A program made the translations under genes and the position numbers. The notes beneath the pieces are model-generated. The model was given only the letters and a program-made list of their open reading frames with translations, had not been told where the DNA came from and did not search any database. Of a stretch of DNA of 64,000 nucleotides, positions 43,207 through 52,196 are shown piece after piece; position 1 is the first letter of the stretch; every line of letters starts with the position of its first letter. Source of the stretch: Streptomyces mobaraensis NBRC 13819 = DSM 40847 (GTDB lineage Bacteria > Actinomycetota > Actinomycetes > Streptomycetales > Streptomycetaceae); contig NZ_CP072827.1 of assembly GCF_017916255.1 (NCBI RefSeq), forward strand, positions 5,977,501-6,041,500. Direction: 5' to 3'.

Positions 43207-45763
43207 GGTGCTCCCCGGGGAGGCCGGACGGGGGTCCGGCGGGCAGTTCGATGACGAGTTCGGTGGTGTACGGGCCCGTACCGGGGCCCTGGTCGGCGGC
43301 CGGGTCGGGCAGCGCTTCCTCGATGTGGACGACGGTGTCGGGCGCGGTGAGCGCGCGCGTGAAGGCGGCGGTCAGCAGGGGCGAGGCGAAGTCGACGTAG
43401 GCGGGCTTGTAGCCCTTGTCCGCGAACGGGTCCGGTGCCGGCCCCCCGGCCGGGCGGGTCCGCGCGAAGCAGCGCTGCGGAAGGCCCACCGCGCGCTGCC
43501 AGGCGAGCAGCCGCAGCAGGTGGTCGTGGCCGTGCTCGCCGGGCCGCGGCAGCGGTACGGACGCGGCCCGGGTGAGCCAGCCGCGGCGGCGCAGGACCAC
43601 GTTCCCGGCGCGGAGGCGGGGCAGGTGGCGGATGCCGTCGGCCGGCACGTCGTCCGTGAAGGGGCCCGGCTGGAGGGGGTGCCCGGTACGAAAGAGGGTG
43701 TGCGGGTCGCCGAACAGCCGCAGCACGGTGGCGAGCGGGGGTGGCAGCAGCTGCGGGCTCATCAGCCCGAGGTGCACGGGGACGAGGTCGACTGCTGGGC
43801 GCGGCGCGTGGAGGGCGGGCAGGCCGGTGGCCGTGTCGACGTGCACCGTCACCTCGCCCAGCGCGATGCGCTGGTGGGCGGGGCGGCTGTCGCGGGTGAA
43901 GGGGTGGTCGAAGACGTGCGGCACGGTGGGGCGGCGCAGGTTGGTGTTGGAGGCGTACAGCCCGCCGAGGTCGACCGGGAGCGGGTCGCATACGGAGGCG
44001 GGGGCGGCGGGGCCCGGCGGCACCGGGCGGCCCGTGGCGCGCGCGTGGATGCGGTCGAGGCGGCCCTGCCAGTGGCCGTGCCCGGCGGTGACGGCGTTGA
44101 GGACGGCGTACGGCCGCCCGTCCGGGCCGGCCAGCGGCTGCACGTAGTGGGCGAGGGACAGCGGCGGACGCGGGAGGGCGAGGCCGGTGGGCAGGTCACC
44201 GGCGTGCAGGGCGGCCGTCACGCGGCGCCGCTCGCCGGCGAGCCGGCGCAGGACGGGCAGGGGGCTCGCGGCCAGCAGCTCGTCGTCCGTGCCGAATCCG
44301 GGGTCGAGCAGGTCGCGTACGCGCTGCGCGGCGGGGGACTGCTCGTCCTGGAGCTGGTGCAGGACGAGCAGCAGCGGCACCCGGGCGGCCGGGCCGTGGC
44401 GTTCGGTGAGCCACGCCGCGGCGGCGTGCCGGGCGGGCAGGTCGCGGTCGAGGACCGCCAGGGCGCGGCCCGTGGCGGTGAGATCGGCCAGCAGGGGCCG
44501 CCAGTGCGGATGACCGAGCGTGGCGGCGTCACCGCCGAGCACGCTGTCCTCGTGGAACGGCCGGCGCTCGTAGCTCTCGCGCGGGGCGGGAAGGCCCAGG
44601 GTGTCCTCGACGGACCGCAACCGCTCGCGGACGGCACGGTCACGGCGGCGACGCTCACTGTGGGTGGACGCGGACTGATGCCGCGTCAGTTCCATGCGCA
44701 GGCCGTGCAATGCGGCGCCTACGGGCGCGAGTTCCGGCGCCGCCTCCTCCAGCCAGGCGGTCAGCGCCGTCAGGTGGCAGGGCGCCGCGTCGTCCAGCGG
44801 CAGATCCTCCTGGAGGATGCCGGCGGCCAGGAAGCGCCCTACCGCGGGCCCGGCCTCGGCGGCGGTGAGCCCGTCGACCTGCCGCACGGCCTCCATCAGC
44901 CGGGACAGCTGTCCCGGTGCCGGCAGGGCGGTGATCCTCGCCCCGGCGGTGGGCGGGATCAGGCGTATCGCCTCCGGGGAGGCGTGCAGGGCCGGATTGG
45001 AGCGCAGGCGCAGGGTGGCGCGCAGTTCGGGGCGGGTGCGCAGCAGGGCGTCGGCGATGCGGCGCAGGCGCGCCAGGTTGATCTCCGCCTGCACCGGTCG
45101 CCGAGTCATGTCCCCGAAGTCCAGCCAGGGCCCGGACGGGCGCCACCGGGCCTGCCCGGTGGCGGTGAAGGTGCTGTACGGGCTGGTCTTCGCGGCCGCA
45201 CGGGACAGGTAACGGGCCAGGCTCACCAGGACCTTGGTGCCCGGCGCTCGGCCGTGGGGGGTATCGAGCCAGCGTTCCAGGACGTCGTCGAGGCCCCGGC
45301 TGCCGTGCAGCAGCCCCTGCCGGAAGGAGGGGTCGGTCAGCGGACCGCGCAGCGCCCCGAGCACGGCCTCGGTCTCGCGCGCGAGCGTGTCCGCCAGCGC
45401 CGCGCGGCGCTGTTCCTGGCGGGCCCGTGCCGCGAGCCAGCCCTCGACACGGGCGGCGAGCGGCGCCGGCAGCGCGGCCTGTACGGCGGCGTCCCACTCG
45501 GTGGTACGGGGAGTACGGCCCTGGTGGGCGGCGCGGCGCAGGCCGATGACGCGGGGGCGCGGCGCCGGGTCGGGCAGCGCCCCGATGACGGCATGCAGCG
45601 CGTCGGCGACGGCCCGGCCCTCGGCGTCGATCCGTTCCTGCTCGGCGAGGACGGTCTCGGCCAGGGCGTGGCTTTCGGGGGTGTTGAGGGCGGCCAGCAC
45701 GGACCGGGGGACGCCGGCGACGCGTAGCACCGGGTCGGGCGGCATGGCGGCAGCGGTGTTCAC
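43193..45763 (-). CDS. LanB N-terminal glutamylation enzyme (tRNA-dependent, TbtB-like)
   Basis: An 856-residue protein matching the lantibiotic dehydratase N-terminal domain. Hallmarks are VLVSLARYLSRAAAKTSPYS followed by TFTATGQARW (the KxSPxST motif), RSNPALHASPEAIRLIPP, and a C-terminal region with GNVVLRRRGWLTR. It uses glutamyl-tRNA(Glu) to glutamylate Ser/Thr side chains of the precursor. GTG 45763 is set by GTGA overlap with the upstream stop; upstream in-frame codons belong to the neighbouring gene. The family in thiopeptide and goadsporin pathways is split, as here, with elimination on a separate protein. Confidence 0.9.
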   Translation of the reverse strand: MNTAAAMPPDPVLRVAGVPRSVLAALNTPESHALAETVLAEQERIDAEGRAVADALHAVIGALPDPAPRPRVIGLRRAAHQGRTPRTTEWDAAVQAALPAPLAARVEGWLAARARQEQRRAALADTLARETEAVLGALRGPLTDPSFRQGLLHGSRGLDDVLERWLDTPHGRAPGTKVLVSLARYLSRAAAKTSPYSTFTATGQARWRPSGPWLDFGDMTRRPVQAEINLARLRRIADALLRTRPELRATLRLRSNPALHASPEAIRLIPPTAGARITALPAPGQLSRLMEAVRQVDGLTAAEAGPAVGRFLAAGILQEDLPLDDAAPCHLTALTAWLEEAAPELAPVGAALHGLRMELTRHQSASTHSERRRRDRAVRERLRSVEDTLGLPAPRESYERRPFHEDSVLGGDAATLGHPHWRPLLADLTATGRALAVLDRDLPARHAAAAWLTERHGPAARVPLLLVLHQLQDEQSPAAQRVRDLLDPGFGTDDELLAASPLPVLRRLAGERRRVTAALHAGDLPTGLALPRPPLSLAHYVQPLAGPDGRPYAVLNAVTAGHGHWQGRLDRIHARATGRPVPPGPAAPASVCDPLPVDLGGLYASNTNLRRPTVPHVFDHPFTRDSRPAHQRIALGEVTVHVDTATGLPALHAPRPAVDLVPVHLGLMSPQLLPPPLATVLRLFGDPHTLFRTGHPLQPGPFTDDVPADGIRHLPRLRAGNVVLRRRGWLTRAASVPLPRPGEHGHDHLLRLLAWQRAVGLPQRCFARTRPAGGPAPDPFADKGYKPAYVDFASPLLTAAFTRALTAPDTVVHIEEALPDPAADQGPGTGPYTTELVIELPAGPPSGLPGEHRAGA

Positions 45764-46797
45764 GACAGGGCTCCGGGGACGAGGACGGGAACGCGGAGGC
45801 GTGGTTCGGGCGCCGCGTGGCCGAGGGTGACGTGACAGGCCACCGCGCCCTCGCCGGGCTCCACCCGCAGCAGGGCTGCCGCCGCGGGTGTCGGGCGGTC
45901 GTCGCACCAAGCCGTCAGCCCCGTCTCGTGCGCGGCGACCCGCAGACGCAGTGCCTCGGCCGCGCGCAGCGGCAGTTCGCCCAGCAGATGCACGGTGACG
46001 GGCGCGTCGGCGAGGGCCGCGACGGCGGCGGGGCCACTGCGCGTGAGGACGTACGCCAGGGAGGCGGTGTCGCCCGGCCGCACGGGCTCCGGACCGTCTG
46101 TCACCGGCCCGTACAGACCGGCCTCCAGGCCCGCGACGTCCCGTACGGTCACCCGGTACGGTGCCCGTACGCCGGCCGCGGCCAGTACCCGGACCAGCTT
46201 CTCGCGGGTGACCGCCGCACCGGTACGCAGGTGCGCCGGGGGGCCGGTGGGCAGGTCCGCCAGCACGGCGTCGAGCCCGGCGCCCGCGGCGGCGGGCGGT
46301 GGGGCGGCCGGCCCCCCGTGCAGAAGCAGCGTGCCGGGCCCGGCGCCCGACTGCCGCGTACACAGTCCGCAGGCCGCCGCCACCAGGGCGGCCCGGGCGG
46401 CCCGTTCGCCCGTGTCGTCACCGGGCAGGTGCAGCACGAGGCCCGCCCCGCTCTCCGGGAGGGCGCCGGCGCCGGGTACGAGAGCGTGGGCGACCGGGTC
46501 GTAGGCGTACCTGCCCCGGGGCACAGGGGCGTCATCCCCTGCGGCGAGCAGCGGCCGTGGGACGTGGGCGTGGGCGAGCCCCGGGGACGTACCGGGGCGG
46601 GCTTCGAAGGGGCCCGGTCCACAGGCGTGCCCCAGGACGGCGGCCAGGTGGTGCGGCGTCACCGGGCCGGACGCCGGGGGACAGCCGCACGTCCGGGCGG
46701 CGCGCAGCGCGTCACCGGCCGTGCCCAGTGGCGGGAGCGGCGGTAGGGACAGCGGGAGGCCGGGCGGGGGCGTCATGAGCGTCACGGACCTCGTCAC
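45760..46797 (-). CDS. Unassigned RiPP-cluster protein, possibly a degenerate nitroreductase-like protein
   Basis: A 345-residue protein starting at GTG 46797 (GTGA overlap; ATG 46776 also possible). I do not recognise it with certainty. The segment VTPHHLAAVLGHACGPGPFE and, later, RGRYAYDPVAHALVPGAGAL, follows the order seen in SagB proteins (helix, then YxYDxxxHAL). The FMN-binding residues are not evident, and its C-terminal half (TVHLLGELPLRAAEALRLRV) is different. Cys occur in RTCGCPP and CGLCTRQS. It lies between the YcaO fusion and LanB and overlaps both, so it is almost certainly part of the pathway: a scaffold, an inactive oxidase subunit or a new tailoring enzyme. Confidence 0.55.
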   Translation of the reverse strand: MTRSVTLMTPPPGLPLSLPPLPPLGTAGDALRAARTCGCPPASGPVTPHHLAAVLGHACGPGPFEARPGTSPGLAHAHVPRPLLAAGDDAPVPRGRYAYDPVAHALVPGAGALPESGAGLVLHLPGDDTGERAARAALVAAACGLCTRQSGAGPGTLLLHGGPAAPPPAAAGAGLDAVLADLPTGPPAHLRTGAAVTREKLVRVLAAAGVRAPYRVTVRDVAGLEAGLYGPVTDGPEPVRPGDTASLAYVLTRSGPAAVAALADAPVTVHLLGELPLRAAEALRLRVAAHETGLTAWCDDRPTPAAAALLRVEPGEGAVACHVTLGHAAPEPRLRVPVLVPGALS

Positions 46798-48662
46798 GGG
46801 AACGGGTGCGGGTCGGTGGACAGCTCGCCGGTGAGCCGGGGCAGGCCCTCGGTGCGCCGCATCAGGTGCCCGTACGTCACCGGGGCGGTGCCGGGGACGA
46901 CGACCTTGACCGCCGTCAGGTCCAGCGCCGTGAGCTCGGCGGTCGTCTGGTCCACGGCGAGCACGTCGAACCCCGTGTCGAGGTAGCGGCGGACCAGGTC
47001 GCGCAGGTCGTCCGTCAGGTCGTCGTGGTGCCGGGGCAGCCGCCGGCCGCGGTGCACCTCGGCGAAGCCGCGGGGCGGCCGGCCCTCCAGGAGGAACGCC
47101 AGCCGCCCGGAGAACTCGGGCGCGGCGGCCACGAGGGCGTGGTCGGCGGGGTGGGTGATGCCGGAGGGGTCGAGGGCCAGCTGCCGGGCGCGTTCCTGCC
47201 GGGCCGGGTAACGGGCGGCGAGCAGGGACAGGTGCGGGCCGAGCTCCATCAGCGCGCGCACCGCGGCCTGTTCGGGGTCGGGGTGGGCGCCCGCGGCGAG
47301 GGCCGCGCGCGGCGTGCCCGGCCGTTGGTCCTCGTCGACGGCGAGCGCCACGACGCACGGGATCTCCTGCTCCAGGGTGGCGTCGAGGAGGTGGACGCGG
47401 TGCCCGGTCAGCTGGGCCAGGTGCTCCACGAGGAGCGGCACGGTGCGGTCGCGCGCGCTGCCCGGGTCGATGGCGTCGAGCGGGGCGCGCCGGTACCACG
47501 CCGTGAAGAAGGCGTCCCGCTCGGCGACTTCGAGCAGGCCGTGCAGTTGCGCCTCCTCGGCACAGCTGCCGAGCGCGCAGCCGTTGGAGACCTCGAAGAC
47601 GAATCCCCGGTCGCCCGGGTCCCGCTCGTCCGCGGAGAGGAAGTACGCGTACGAGCGGGGCAGCAGCACCGGCCGCGCCCGCCCGTGGGACCACGCCCAC
47701 ACCCACTCCGTCACCCGGTCCTCCGCGAACCGGCGGAACGGGAAGCCCGGCACGTCGTAGTGGCTGTCGGGGTGCAGACCCAGCGTGCGCGGGTCGACGG
47801 CGTCGTCGCGTACGTCGGCGTACGCGGCCCGGACCACGGTGCGGCGGGCCCGCGGCCGGACACTCGCGTAGCGTTCGGCCCCTTCGAGGAGCGCGGCGGC
47901 CGTCGCCGTGTCCCGGTCGGGGCCGGCGCCCAGGCCCGCCTCGGCCTCGCCGCCGTCCGGCAGCGCGAGCGGTGCCCGGGCCAGCGGGACCGCCGCCGTC
48001 GCCTGCGTCACACCGCGCACCAGCCCCGTCTCCGGGTCGGCCAGGAGCGCGCGGAGCAGCGCGGTGTCCGGCCGCCGCAGCCGCAGGCCGGGGCGCGGCT
48101 TGGGCCGGGGCACGAGCGCGCGCGGCACGGCGGTGGGCGCGTCGTCGGGGAGCCCACCGCACACCGGACAGCACGGGTCGGGGAGGAAGGCGTGCGTGCT
48201 CACGTCGAGGGCACGCAGGCCGACCACCGTCATGGAGCGGGCCGCGCGGGCGTCGGGGGCGGTGAGGCGCTCGGCCACGAGGCGGGCGGTGAGGGTGACG
48301 GCGGGCGCGGTGAGCAGGGGCGAGGGCAGCGCGTACAGGTCGGGGGCGTGGCCGAGCACGGCCCGGGCGACGGCCCGGTCCGGTGCGTGTGCGCGCCGCA
48401 TGCCGAGGCAGCGGTGGCAGCCGGGCACGCCGGGCCGTACGACCGGCCCGACCACCGCGCGGTCGCCCTCGGTCCACACCGGCAGGAAGGGCACGCCGAG
48501 CGCGGTCGCCCGCCGCAGGGCGCCGTCGTGCTCGTCGTCGGTGGCGCGGGCGTCGGTGACCGTTACGACGGCGGCCACCGCGGGCCGCCCGCCGAGGACC
48601 TCGTCGACCGCGTGGTGCAGCACGCCGCCGTCACCCGACACGAGAACGTCAGTGCGCGCCAA
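46794..48662 (-). CDS. Cyclodehydratase: E1-like C-protein fused to YcaO (TbtG-like)
   Basis: A 622-residue fusion. The first ~190 residues are the E1/ThiF-like part, with RTDVLVSGDGGVLHHAVDEV, PVVRPGVPGCHRCLGMRR and a second CPVC near DPCCPVCGG, a structural zinc site. The rest is a YcaO domain: LRALLADPETGLVRGVTQAT, EVSNGCALGSCAEEAQLHGL, LEVAERDAFFTAWY, and a Pro-rich C-terminus DPHPFP that organises the ATP site. It converts Cys/Ser to azolines with ATP. The start is uncertain: TTG 48662 keeps the first beta strand and overlaps the upstream gene; GTG 48641 would remove seven residues. Confidence 0.88.
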   Translation of the reverse strand: MARTDVLVSGDGGVLHHAVDEVLGGRPAVAAVVTVTDARATDDEHDGALRRATALGVPFLPVWTEGDRAVVGPVVRPGVPGCHRCLGMRRAHAPDRAVARAVLGHAPDLYALPSPLLTAPAVTLTARLVAERLTAPDARAARSMTVVGLRALDVSTHAFLPDPCCPVCGGLPDDAPTAVPRALVPRPKPRPGLRLRRPDTALLRALLADPETGLVRGVTQATAAVPLARAPLALPDGGEAEAGLGAGPDRDTATAAALLEGAERYASVRPRARRTVVRAAYADVRDDAVDPRTLGLHPDSHYDVPGFPFRRFAEDRVTEWVWAWSHGRARPVLLPRSYAYFLSADERDPGDRGFVFEVSNGCALGSCAEEAQLHGLLEVAERDAFFTAWYRRAPLDAIDPGSARDRTVPLLVEHLAQLTGHRVHLLDATLEQEIPCVVALAVDEDQRPGTPRAALAAGAHPDPEQAAVRALMELGPHLSLLAARYPARQERARQLALDPSGITHPADHALVAAAPEFSGRLAFLLEGRPPRGFAEVHRGRRLPRHHDDLTDDLRDLVRRYLDTGFDVLAVDQTTAELTALDLTAVKVVVPGTAPVTYGHLMRRTEGLPRLTGELSTDPHPFP

Positions 48663-50472
48663 GGAGCACCACCCGGGCCACGAACGGGGCGTGCGCCGCG
48701 AACGCGCTGTCGTGGTCCAGCGGCACCGCGTACGCGGTCCAGCCCCGCGCCGCCAGCCGGTCGGCGAGGAGCCGGCACCGGCCGGCCGGGTCCAGGCCGG
48801 GCAGGGCGGCGGGCACCGGTGCCGGCGCGCCGGTCCGCACGGCCGGCGTCGTACCGGCGGGCGGGCACGCGCCCTGTCGGCGGGCGAGCAGGGCCCGCGC
48901 CGCCTCGGCGAACGCCTCGGCGGCCGGCGCGGCGCACCCGACGGCGACCCCGTCCTCCGCGACCAGCGCGACGACGGGCGCGCCCAGGCCCCCGGAGACG
49001 TCCAGGACGGGGGGAAGGGGGCCGAGGGCGTCCACCAACCGCCAGTGCCGGGCCGCCTCACTGTGGTGCGGCAGCACGGCCGGGTCGAGCACGGGGTACG
49101 GCCCGGCGTCCGGCGCCGCCATGCGCCGCAGGGCCAGCTGCCGCACGGCACCGAACAGCGCCGCCTCGACGGCGGCGTCCCAGCTCTCGGCACAGGCGGT
49201 GCCGGCGGGGGCGGGCGTGGCGTGGGCGGCGGGGGCCCGCTCGTCGAGCGGGAGAACGACGGAGGCGGGCAGGGGCTCCGTACGGCCGTCGGCCAGTCGT
49301 TCGGCGAGGAGGTGGTCCGTCGCCGTCCGCTCCACCGCCGCCGCCAGCGCGTGGGCGGCGGCCGCACGGCGCAGTGCCTCGTCGTGGGCGGCGCGCGGGT
49401 CGAGGGCGGCGCCGGTGACCGTGCCGCCGCCGGGCAGGTCGCAGCGGGCCACCGTCAGGGGGATCTGTGTGCCGTACGCCGTGGTGGGCGGCCCGTAGGG
49501 GCCCGTCAGTCCGTCGGCACAGGCCGACAGGCGCCGGGTCAGGTCGTCGGGGGCGAGGGCCGGCGCTTCGCGCAGTTCCTTCAGGCGTACGGCGAAGTCC
49601 TTGTCCGCCGCTCCGGCCGGGGGTGCTGCCAGGACGCGGTGCCGGTGGGAGGCGAGCGTTTGCCAGTCGATGCGCAGGACGCCGGTGTCGTCCTCTTCGG
49701 GTATGCCCGTCAGCAGCCGGAACACCGCCAGGGCCACGCGCCCGCCCACCAGAGCCGTCGCGGCCGCCGTGGGCTCCGGGGCCTGCGCGGGCGCGGGACG
49801 GTGCCGCAGGCGGTGCAGGACGTCGGCCCAGCGCTGGGCACCGTCGTACGGCAGCAGCCAGCAGCCGTCGTACCGGGCCAGGGCGCGGAACAACGGCGTA
49901 CCCGTGGCCCGGCACGCGTCCTCGATCGCGGCGACCGCCCGTACGCCGTCGGGCCCTTCGCCGTCGCCCGCGTAGACGACGGCGTCCACCCGCCCGGCCG
50001 CTTCCCGCGGGTCCGCGGCGTGCACGCGGCGCAGCCCGCACGCGAGCAGGGCGTGCCGGGCGGCGTCGGCGAGGGGGCCGTCGCCGGCCGACAGGACACG
50101 CGCGGCGCGGTAGCGCTCGAAGTGGTGCTCGGGGGAGTCGAGCCAGTTCCCGACGTACGCGATCTCGGGTGCGTGGACCCGCAGTTCGTCGTCGGTCAGG
50201 CCGTGCGGCAGCGGATCGGCTGCCTCGCGGACGAAGCCGTGTGCCCGGAGCGTGTCGAGCAGGCGCAGCGCGACCGTCCGGTGGCCGTCGGGGAGGGGCG
50301 CCAGCGCGGCGTCCACGTCCTGCCGGCCGTCGAGCAGGGGCCGTAGCCGCTCCAGCCACGCGTGGACGGTCGCGCCGCGGAGGGCCACGGCGGACGACGG
50401 GCCCAGGACCGCGGCACCGTCGGCGGTCGGCGCGTACCGCACCTGCGGTGCCAGTGTCAGTCGGCGGCCCAC
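48649..50472 (-). CDS. Ocin-ThiF-like leader-binding protein (TbtF-like)
   Basis: A 607-residue protein with GTG 50472 and the ribosome site GGGGGAGGAAG. The N-terminus (LAPQVRYAPTADGAAVLGPS) and the following helix resemble an RRE wing for leader binding. Next comes a ThiF-like part (PLADAARHALLACGLRRVHA). The second half carries a degenerate YcaO-like arrangement: YGPPTTAYGTQIPLTVARCD and AHDEALRRAAAAHALAAAVE. In thiopeptide and goadsporin systems this class of protein binds the precursor leader and activates the cyclodehydratase. It is encoded next to the precursor and before the YcaO fusion, the expected order. Confidence 0.82.
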   Translation of the reverse strand: MGRRLTLAPQVRYAPTADGAAVLGPSSAVALRGATVHAWLERLRPLLDGRQDVDAALAPLPDGHRTVALRLLDTLRAHGFVREAADPLPHGLTDDELRVHAPEIAYVGNWLDSPEHHFERYRAARVLSAGDGPLADAARHALLACGLRRVHAADPREAAGRVDAVVYAGDGEGPDGVRAVAAIEDACRATGTPLFRALARYDGCWLLPYDGAQRWADVLHRLRHRPAPAQAPEPTAAATALVGGRVALAVFRLLTGIPEEDDTGVLRIDWQTLASHRHRVLAAPPAGAADKDFAVRLKELREAPALAPDDLTRRLSACADGLTGPYGPPTTAYGTQIPLTVARCDLPGGGTVTGAALDPRAAHDEALRRAAAAHALAAAVERTATDHLLAERLADGRTEPLPASVVLPLDERAPAAHATPAPAGTACAESWDAAVEAALFGAVRQLALRRMAAPDAGPYPVLDPAVLPHHSEAARHWRLVDALGPLPPVLDVSGGLGAPVVALVAEDGVAVGCAAPAAEAFAEAARALLARRQGACPPAGTTPAVRTGAPAPVPAALPGLDPAGRCRLLADRLAARGWTAYAVPLDHDSAFAAHAPFVARVVLLGAH

Positions 50473-50566
50473 GGTCGGCTTCCTCCCCCAGATCTGTGGG
50501 CGGTTCGGGAGTGCGAGGCCGGGCCCCGGCGGCGCGTCCTCCGCACCGCCGGGGACCGGCCCGGTA

Positions 50567-50722
50567 TTACGACAGCGCGCAGGAGCTGCTGGCGCTGCGA
50601 CAGCAGGCGTACGCCCAGGCGGCGTTGTCGTCGCTCTCGACGGCGTCGTCCTGCACGACCTCGAACATCTCGTCGCCGAGCTGCTCCAGGTCGAGGAGGG
50701 CTGCGTTCGCTGCGTTCTCCAT
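50567..50722 (-). CDS. RiPP precursor peptide
   Basis: A 51-residue acidic peptide with a good ribosome site (GAAAGGAG) at ATG 50722. The leader, residues 1-35, contains LLDLEQLGDEMFEVVQDDAV, similar in pattern to thiopeptide leaders (LDL..LP..VFEL.D..VAVES). The C-terminal part reads WAYACCRSASSSCALS, with Cys at 40, 41 and 48 and Ser at 43, 45-47 and 51: substrates for azole formation and dehydration. The ASSSCA stretch recalls the lactazole core, but the Ser needed at the start of the core for pyridine formation is absent. It lies 94 bases before the leader-binding gene and is divergent from the YcaO-TfuA genes. Confidence 0.85.
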   Translation of the reverse strand: MENAANAALLDLEQLGDEMFEVVQDDAVESDDNAAWAYACCRSASSSCALS

Positions 50723-51017
50723 GGACCGCTCCTTTCGTCCGATCAACGATGAACAGCGCATTGATAACCCGGGACGCGCGACAGCAGCCACCCATGCCGC
50801 ATACTCGCGCGCCCCACCCCGCACTCGCCGCCGCACCCCGTCCGACCTGCGTATTCACCGACGTCAACCTCCCTGCTTTCCCTCCGTCTTCGATTCCTCT
50901 CACCTTCGCCTCCCGCATTTTTTCGGCAGTCTTCATGGCCCTCTTCCCGTCGCCTTCCATCGCGTTGCGGTGCCGCGTCCGATGCTGGAGGCGGACCACC
51001 GAGCGGAGGAGGGCCGG
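50723..51017. promoter_or_regulatory. Divergent promoter region of the RiPP cluster
   Basis: The 295 bases between the precursor gene (minus) and the YcaO gene (plus) must hold promoters for both arms. It is less GC-rich than the flanks, with pyrimidine-rich stretches (CCCTGCTTTCCCTCCGTCTT) on the plus strand. I could not identify a convincing -35/-10 pair. GGAGGAGGG at 51005-51013 is the ribosome site of the YcaO gene. Confidence 0.5.
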
Positions 51018-52196
51018 GTGAGGAAGGTTCATTTCGACGGCACGCACCGGGTGCGGCGCCCCGAGGAGACGTGGGCCGTCATCGACGGCCGGCGAAGCGC
51101 CTTCGGCGTCACCCGGGTCGCCGACGTGACGGGGCTGGACCGGCTGGGCGTACCGGTGGTGATGGCGGTCCGCCCGGCGGCGAAGACGCTCACCGTCTCG
51201 CAGGGCAAGGGCACGTCTCTGCTGCTGGCCCGGATCTCCGCCGTCATGGAGAGCGTGGAGCTGTGGCACGCCGAGTACGCCTGCCCGGCCGCCGAGGTGA
51301 CGCGCGTTCCCGCCCGCGAGCTGGAGCTGCCGTACGACGTCACGGACCTCCAGCAGCACCACGGGAGCCTGCTGGGTGAGCACACCCCGCTGGACTGGCT
51401 GACCGGCAAGAACGCCGTGACCGGCGCGCGGACCTTCGTCCCCCGGTCGTACGTCGCCATGGACTACCAGGTGTCCGACGCCTGGGAGCCCCCGCTGCTG
51501 CACGGCTCGACCAACGGGCTGGCCGGCGGCAACAGTTACGACGAGGCCGTCACGCACGCGCTGTACGAGGTCGTCGAGCGCGACTGCACGGCGGCGATCG
51601 GCTCGGTGCCCGTCACCGAGCGGCGGCACGTCGACCCGGCGAGCGTCGACGACCCGATGTGCGCCGGCGTCCTGGAGCGGATGGCCGACGCGGGGGCGTG
51701 GGTGGAGATCGTGGACGTGCCCAACCGCTGGGGGCTGCCCTGCTTCGTCACCTACGTGTGGTCCGAGGACTTCCCCGCGCTGGCCGTCGGTTCGGGCGTG
51801 CACAGTTCCGCCGCGGTGGCCCTCAGCCGGGCGGTCACGGAGTCGGCGCAGAGCCGGCTCACCGCCATCGCCGGCAGCCGCGACGACCTGGCCGACGCGC
51901 TGTTCCCGCACGAGCCGTCCGTCCCCGGTGAACCGCCCGTCACGGCGGGGGAGGTCGTGCCGTGGAAGGACGTCTCCGCTGCCGGGCCCGACTTCGCCGA
52001 GGACACCGAGGAGACGCGGTGGCTGGCCGAGCGGGTGCTGGAGGTGACCGGTCGGCCGCCGGTGGTGGTCGACCTCAGCACCGAGGAGGACTTCAGCGTG
52101 GTCAAGGTGGTCGCCGCCGGGCTGGAGTTCGACGGCCGGCACGAGATCACCCGGCCCCTGTCCGCCCCCGCGCCGCTCCTGAAGGAGGCATCGTGA
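51018..52196 (+). CDS. Stand-alone YcaO protein of the TfuA-associated (thioamidation) type
   Basis: A 392-residue YcaO enzyme. Nucleotide-binding features are SQGKGTSLLLARISAVMESV with ELWHAEYA, and HGSTNGLAGGNSYDEAVTHA followed by LYEVVERDCTAA. It lacks the E1-like domain of azoline-forming YcaO fusions and lacks a Pro-rich C-terminus. Directly after it, with GTGA overlap, lies a TfuA-type gene, and YcaO-TfuA pairs install thioamides in ribosomal peptides and methyl-coenzyme M reductase. So this second YcaO probably replaces a backbone amide oxygen of the precursor with sulfur. A role in azoline formation alongside the fusion cannot be excluded. Confidence 0.85.
   Translation: MRKVHFDGTHRVRRPEETWAVIDGRRSAFGVTRVADVTGLDRLGVPVVMAVRPAAKTLTVSQGKGTSLLLARISAVMESVELWHAEYACPAAEVTRVPARELELPYDVTDLQQHHGSLLGEHTPLDWLTGKNAVTGARTFVPRSYVAMDYQVSDAWEPPLLHGSTNGLAGGNSYDEAVTHALYEVVERDCTAAIGSVPVTERRHVDPASVDDPMCAGVLERMADAGAWVEIVDVPNRWGLPCFVTYVWSEDFPALAVGSGVHSSAAVALSRAVTESAQSRLTAIAGSRDDLADALFPHEPSVPGEPPVTAGEVVPWKDVSAAGPDFAEDTEETRWLAERVLEVTGRPPVVVDLSTEEDFSVVKVVAAGLEFDGRHEITRPLSAPAPLLKEAS

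Noticed and set aside
45764-46363. 200-codon upstream extension of the LanB reading frame
   Set aside because: It overlaps the unknown RiPP gene out of frame and is Arg-rich; GTG 45763 with GTGA coupling is the better start.
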